22,377 nt of DNA from Setaria digitata. Lineage: Eukaryota; Nematoda; Chromadorea; Rhabditida; Setariidae. The notes under the pieces are model-generated. The model made no database searches. It was not told where the DNA came from and saw only the letters and a program-made list of their open reading frames with translations. This document shows, piece by piece, positions 17,288 through 22,377 of the stretch (the first letter of the stretch is position 1; each line of letters begins with the position of its first letter). The translations under genes were made by a program, and so were the position numbers. The stretch lies in assembly GCA_003640385.1 (NCBI GenBank), contig RCAB01000746.1:1-22377 (forward strand), read 5' to 3'.

Positions 17288-18949
17288 CTTTTTCCATTCA
17301 TATTAGTTAAAACAATTTAAAAATAAAAATAAAATTTAATAAAATGACTGCAATCGATCACCAACAACAGTTCACTCATGACGAGTTTGTGTAGAGTGGA
17401 TGAAAGTGATTGAGCGAGTGACATCATGATCAAGAAATTTATTATCAAAAAGAAAAAATAAATAAATTATTCTATTTTTTTCTTTTTTTGTTCCAGTAAT
17501 TTTTTAGAATTTTTTTAGAACTAACCAATGAAGACTAGTAAGTAAGTAAATAATTTTTGTTTTTTTTAATTAATACTTTAAAAAAGAAATCGTAGATGTA
17601 GGCGCTAGCATTTTTGATTTAATAAATTTTCACTTTTTGTTATCTATCCTTAATTTTTGGATATTTCTGGAAATTAAATTTTAATACAATTTCACATTGT
17701 TTTTTGAACAGTAAAATTAGTTCATTGCAATTTCGACTTAATAAATGTGAAAAATAAATTTTCAAAATTTAATTAGCAAATTTTAATAAGCACAAACATA
17801 ATAAAAAAAAGAAAATGATAGGACATTAAAATATAACGAATATTTGTCGAAGATATGCTTAGTACAGTTCAAAAATGTTTCTTAAATAAAAATTAAATGA
17901 AATTTTAAAGTTTTCGTAAGTTTTCATTAGCGAATTATTCTTGAAAACTTTTTCTAATTTTATCAAATATCAAAGCTTTATCAAGCTTATCAATTCATCA
18001 AAGCTTGTATCAATTCAGCCTAGGAAGGGAGAAATACTTAAATTCTGTTTAAAATGATCCGAAAAAAAAAAGACGCAAAATAGTAAATTTAATTGATAAA
18101 TGAATATATCAAATTAATAATTTATTAAATGGACAACTTTTAGCTATTCAATTATTCGACAATTATATTTTTTGCGATATCTGTTAAATTGGCGATTAAA
18201 ATTACAACTTAAATCCTAATTCTTAATTAATAAATAATTGTGAAATGTTTTGAAAATTGACGATACATTGAAATTACAAAATGGAAGTTTAAAGATTTCC
18301 CAGCAAAGATTACCATCTGAATTTTGCCCAATTGCTCTCTAATCTCGAAAAGCTAATTTTGCTAAAAAAAAAAAAACATTAATTCTAGGCTAGCATTGTT
18401 ATTGTCTAGGCTTAGCTAATCATTGCTCTTTGCAACGAATGAATGAATGGACTATTGGCTGTGAATGAAGAAGCATTCTAGAGCACACTTCACTTTCATA
18501 AATTATAAATGTAGAAGAAAAAACAATCTTGCTGTATCAAATTTTGCCACATTATTGAAAACGTAACAAACTGAACTTGTCAAATATTCATTTAAGGAAA
18601 TAAGCCAAATGCATTAATTAGCATATAAAGCTAGCAAATAGTTAGTCTTAGCAGAAAAAAAAAAATTAGTAAATTGAAAAATTGCAAGAATTTTATAATT
18701 TAAACAATAAAGAAAAGTGAAAAATGAAACTACTAAAATTAAAATTTCTCTTTTTTTCTTTTTTTTTTTTCTCTCTTTTTCAAAAAAAAAAAAAAAAAGA
18801 GGAATAAAGTAAGGCAATTTTATAGCACGTCTAATACGGTAGTGATGAATGGTATAATTACAACAATAACGGATGGATTTTATTTCTCGAAAAATAGTAC
18901 AAACAGAAATTCAAATTAAATCAAATTTGAAATTGAATGAGAGAGCAAT

Positions 18950-18972
18950 AAAAAAAAAAAAAAAAAAAAAAA
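18950..18972. repeat. Poly-A run, 23 nt
   Basis: Uninterrupted A run; the plus-strand frame over 18873-19070 owes its lysines to it. Confidence 0.9.
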
Positions 18973-19233
18973 GAATTGTATTATTTGAGTTAGATTATAT
19001 ATCAAGTAATGTTATGACTTTTTTTTTTTCCACTCATTTAAGGTCTGAATTAATGGCAATTTTTATGTGATTCAATTGTAAGAAAAATTAGTTTTTTCTT
19101 TCTTTTTTTTTTTTGCTTCCACTTAATGGTTTTTCGTTTCTTTTCATTTCTTTCTTTCTATTTCAGTGGGAACAAAAAGAGAGAGGAGAAGAAAAATGAA
19201 ATATTAACAAAATAGTAAATGAATTCTGTAACG

Positions 19234-19261
19234 TTTTTTTTTTTTTTTTTTTTTTTTTTTT
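19234..19261. repeat. Poly-T run, 28 nt
   Basis: Longest homopolymer run in the window. It creates the lysine run of the false frame at 19158-19355. Confidence 0.9.
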
Positions 19262-19653
19262 GAAAGATAAAAAAAGAATGGAAAGAAAACTGTTTAGAAA
19301 TTACTGAAATTACTAATGAATTGTTTCTGGTATATAAAATGTTCCTACAAATCATTGTTATTTGTTATTAATTCACACATTACTTTTTTAGATCAATTAT
19401 GATAATCAAAAAACTGAATTGCATTATTAAAATCATTGTAATTTTATGCTTCAGCACTATTAGAATCATTATTGCTACGACTAATTATAATATTCGAAAT
19501 AATGAAATCATTTTAAAACTTATCTTGTCATTATTTTCATTATTATTATCGTGATCATTTTTGGCGTTCATATTACAGTTATTAATGTTATTATTTATAT
19601 TACCATTGCTATAACATTAATACTTTTTCCTTTTACGATATTATAATTACTAG

Positions 19654-19736
19654 CAATTGCTAAATTTATCATTATTATCATTAATATGGAAATTTAGACT
19701 TCATGGCAATGATAATAATGATTAATTTAGCAATTG
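19654..19736. repeat. Inverted repeat, 29-bp arms with one mismatch
   Basis: Left arm 19654-19682 and right arm 19708-19736 are reverse complements except at one position, with a 25-nt spacer. Both arms begin or end in CAATTG and include TCATTATTATCATT or its complement. The transcript could fold into a stem-loop. No flanking target-site duplication is evident. Confidence 0.85.
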
Positions 19737-19994
19737 GCAATAATGATAATATTTTCCACTGGCTATTCTTAATAAGTCTGAATTAATAAGATGATTATAT
19801 CCAATATCCGAATTAAAATCCATTCAATAATTAATTTGACCGAAACAGTTAACGATGGTGATATAATGTGAAATAAAAATATTCGTAATCTGCATTCAAC
19901 TGCATTACATTTTCATTTACTTTTGGATATTAGGATTTATTCTGGAATCAAACAAGAATGTGAAAAAAAACATAACTATCACATAAGCACTTCC

Positions 19995-20040
19995 TTACGT
20001 CATTTACGTGAAAAGGTGAAATTTTCCAAGGCAAACGTGA
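19995..20040. promoter_or_regulatory. Candidate cluster of three ACGT-core (bZIP/bHLH-like) sites
   Basis: TTACGTCA (19995-20002), TTACGTGA (20004-20011) and AAACGTGA (20033-20040) lie within 46 bp in an otherwise A/T-only region. This resembles a CREB/ATF or PAS-bHLH site cluster. Function is inference. Confidence 0.3.
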
Positions 20041-20490
20041 AAATACGCTTTTCCATAATTCAACTATAACGCTATATGATCATTATAATTCATTAATAGA
20101 AAATGAAAAAGAAGAAACAATTAAAATGGAAAAAAAAAAATAGAAGAAAAGTTTTTTTTTCTCAGCAAAATTGGCCACCGATATCAAATTACCACCAAAT
20201 AATTTAGGTCATCTATAATTACCGCAATAATTGTTTGCTTATAGCTGCTAATAAAGTTACGGCTTTTTTTTTTCCTCAAATGGTCTAATTTCATTTTTAG
20301 TTTTATATAATGCCCGTATAATTGCCTGTATATGAATTTATTAAGCAATCAAATTTTTCTTATAGTTATAATCAATGTTATAAATGTAATATAGCCATAA
20401 TCAATAACAGGTAATTTATAATTTAAAAATCAACCTTTCCAACCAATTATAAATTATTGTAAATTCAATTTTTCATCCCACTGTAATGAA

Positions 20491-20573
20491 AATTGTAACT
20501 ATAAAATGATGTTATAAATTAAAAATTTTCTCAAAACAATAGCTGAAATTACAACAATAGTATAGTTACAATT
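20491..20573. repeat. Inverted repeat, 13-bp perfect arms
   Basis: AATTGTAACTATA at 20491-20503 and its reverse complement at 20561-20573, with a 57-nt spacer. In this base composition such a match could be chance. Confidence 0.6.
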
Positions 20574-22293
20574 AGTTGTAATTACAACAATTAAGAATGT
20601 TTGATCATAATGATGACTGCTAATTGGCTAACATTTCCATAATGCAACATGTACCTGTTCAGTTTTCAAAATTTTTTTCAATCATTTGTTAGGATAGTGA
20701 AATCTCTCGTCTCTATATTAATTAAACGATCTTTGATATCAAATTACAGGTAGGTAGTTAATTTGATGCATCTTATATAATCAAAACTGTAAGTATTAGT
20801 TTTCCGTTTATTTGCATTACCGATAATGTATCGTTTACTTTTCTATCATTTCTTTCTTAAATTTGTAGAAAATAAAAAAAAAAAAAAGAGAAAGAAAAGA
20901 ACTTTTTTTATTTCCTTCTTTTTTAGTCTCAGAATTTACTTTTAAATTTTCTTTTTTTTTTTCATTTTTAAGCAAATTATGTAGTTTTTTTCTTTTTGTT
21001 TAAATATTTAAACTTCTAGACAGGCTTCCTCAACTATTCCAAAAAGAATTATATAAGTAAAAGTTTTAATTTTTTATTTTCTGCTTTTTTTAAAAAAAAA
21101 TTTTCCTTTTTAAAATTGTGCTATTTTTTATTAAATTTTCCAGCTACAACCAATCGAAATTTTGATATTTTAAAGGAAATGAAATTCCGATAGTATGAAG
21201 ATTATTTAAAAACGTAAGATATATTTGAAAATTATTAATGAACTGCTTGATGAGCAACAAATAATTAAAGCAAATTACATTTGTTTCGGAAAAAAAAGTT
21301 TTAAGTTCAATGAAATGAGGAAGAAAAAGCAAAAGCAAAGAATTAAAATGCATTAAATTAAAAATTCCCATTGTTTTCTTCCTTTTTTAGTCTAATATTT
21401 CGAATCTTTTAATTTTCTTTTTGTTTGCTTAACTAATAAAATTTATTTACCGGAAATAAAGAAAAAGAAAAAGAACTGAAATGGTTAAACCTAGTGGAAT
21501 AAACAGGCCAAAGTTATCAATTCATTAACATTTATCAATCACTCACATTTATTTTTTACATCTATTTCATCAGTGATTTGCTAATTTATTATCTTTAATG
21601 CTTGTTAACTTGCATTTCATAAGTAGAGCAAATAATATTTATAACTTCAAAAGAAAAAAAAAATTGATAATTATAGGATAATTATGGCAGCTAAAAAAAT
21701 TTAGTAATTAATAACAATTAGCAATAGTTAATAGTGATAATAAGTATGGGATAGAATAGGATAGTAAAAAAAAAGTCAATAGTGATTTAGTAATAATAAT
21801 TAATAAGTAAATAAGAAATAGAAACCATAATAAAGCAATAATAATAAATCATAAATAATAGAGGATAATAGAAAAAAAAAAACATTTATCGTATGTTATT
21901 AAACTTTAAAGTCATTAAAACCAGTTTATTTGTTCCTCTTTTCGATTTCTGACTAATTTTTAGATTAATTAATTATGCAAATCTAACTTATTTATTAGTG
22001 AACAAAATTTTAATCAGTGAAGTGGAGCATAAAAGAGTGGACAATTGAATGACATCAAAAAGGTTAAACTAAGAACCATAAACGATGTCTGGCCCTTAGT
22101 CTATTAATCCAATTGTCATCGTTTACTGTCAACTGTTCTAATGACTAATTAATCCTCGCTTCATCCATCTATTTCCTTTTCATTATTGTTTTTGCAATTA
22201 TGTAAAGACTAAAGCTTATTGGCGCTATTAGTTGTAATCGCAGTTAAAATTGTTGAATTTATTTCAAATAAATGCTACCGAATAGACGAATGC

Positions 22294-22325
22294 TACTAAA
22301 CTAGTACTGAGGTACTAAACTAGTA
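22294..22325. repeat. 13-bp direct repeat
   Basis: TACTAAACTAGTA at 22294-22306 and again at 22313-22325, with a 6-nt spacer. Each contains the palindrome ACTAGT. Confidence 0.85.
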
Positions 22326-22377
22326 ATAAAACTGAATTAAATCTCTCATTTTCTTTTTCTTTTTTTTTTGATTTTAA

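Larger units (their letters stand above)
14427..22377. other. Long noncoding stretch upstream of the visible exons
   Basis: About 8 kb with no exon I can support on either strand. The IGFBP-like domain and signal peptide exons expected for CRIM1 are not seen, so this is probably part of a large 5' intron, with those exons beyond 22377. It holds microsatellites, poly-A/T runs, a duplicated block around an N, an inverted repeat, and a few less A/T-rich patches (about 17345-17435, 18395-18490, 19990-20060, 22025-22160). Confidence 0.6.

Noticed and set aside
19158..19355. Minus-strand frame with a lysine run
   Set aside because: Produced by the 28-nt poly-T run at 19234-19261; no domain.
21144..21371. 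75-codon minus-strand frame, Leu/Phe/Asn-rich
   Set aside because: Composition is that of random A/T-rich DNA; no splice sites, domain or homology that I recognise.
22079..22125. 9-bp inverted repeat TAAACGATG / CATCGTTTA
   Set aside because: Short arms and a 29-nt spacer; could be chance, and nothing around it supports a function.

Overview
The window is animal nuclear DNA. It is strongly A+T-dominated, with long homopolymer A/T runs, AAT/ATT microsatellites and spliceosomal GT-AG introns. It carries one recognisable gene, on the minus strand. I joined nineteen coding exons between 14426 and 1033. Every junction is GT-AG and every intron phase agrees. Together they encode 900 residues ending in TGA. 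The product is the orthologue of CRIM1 (cysteine-rich motor neuron 1; crimpy in Drosophila), a single-pass membrane protein that binds BMP-type ligands. Only bilaterian animals are known to me to have it. The A/T richness, the Ser runs and the mid-length introns suggest an arthropod, perhaps a mite, but this is a weak inference.

Layout in gene order (minus strand, high to low coordinates). 22377-14427 holds no exon I can support; it is probably the large 5' intron or upstream DNA. It contains microsatellites, a 29-bp-arm inverted repeat, and a duplicated 64-bp block around a single N that looks like an assembly seam. 14426-10343 carries exons 1-6: two tandem CRIM-type cysteine modules and the start of VWC domain 1. 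9485-8809 finishes VWC1 and VWC2. 7915-7083 carries three antistasin-like repeats. 6442-3303 carries VWC3 to VWC6. 2687-2470 carries a Ser/Thr stalk and the transmembrane helix. 1872-1033 carries a cytoplasmic tail of about 125 residues and the stop, followed by AATAAA signals. 1032-1 is low-complexity 3' flank.

The signal peptide and the N-terminal IGFBP-like domain of CRIM1 are not visible, so the gene is 5'-partial here. Residue numbers below count from the first complete codon of the first visible exon. Points worth a second look: three antistasin repeats where vertebrate CRIM1 has four, a 30-nt microexon, a divergent tail with a YEEI-type tyrosine motif, and a complex non-repetitive island in intron 5. 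That island holds two TCACGTGA E-boxes and an 81-codon reading frame. I see no second gene, tRNA, rRNA, transposon with coding capacity or CRISPR.
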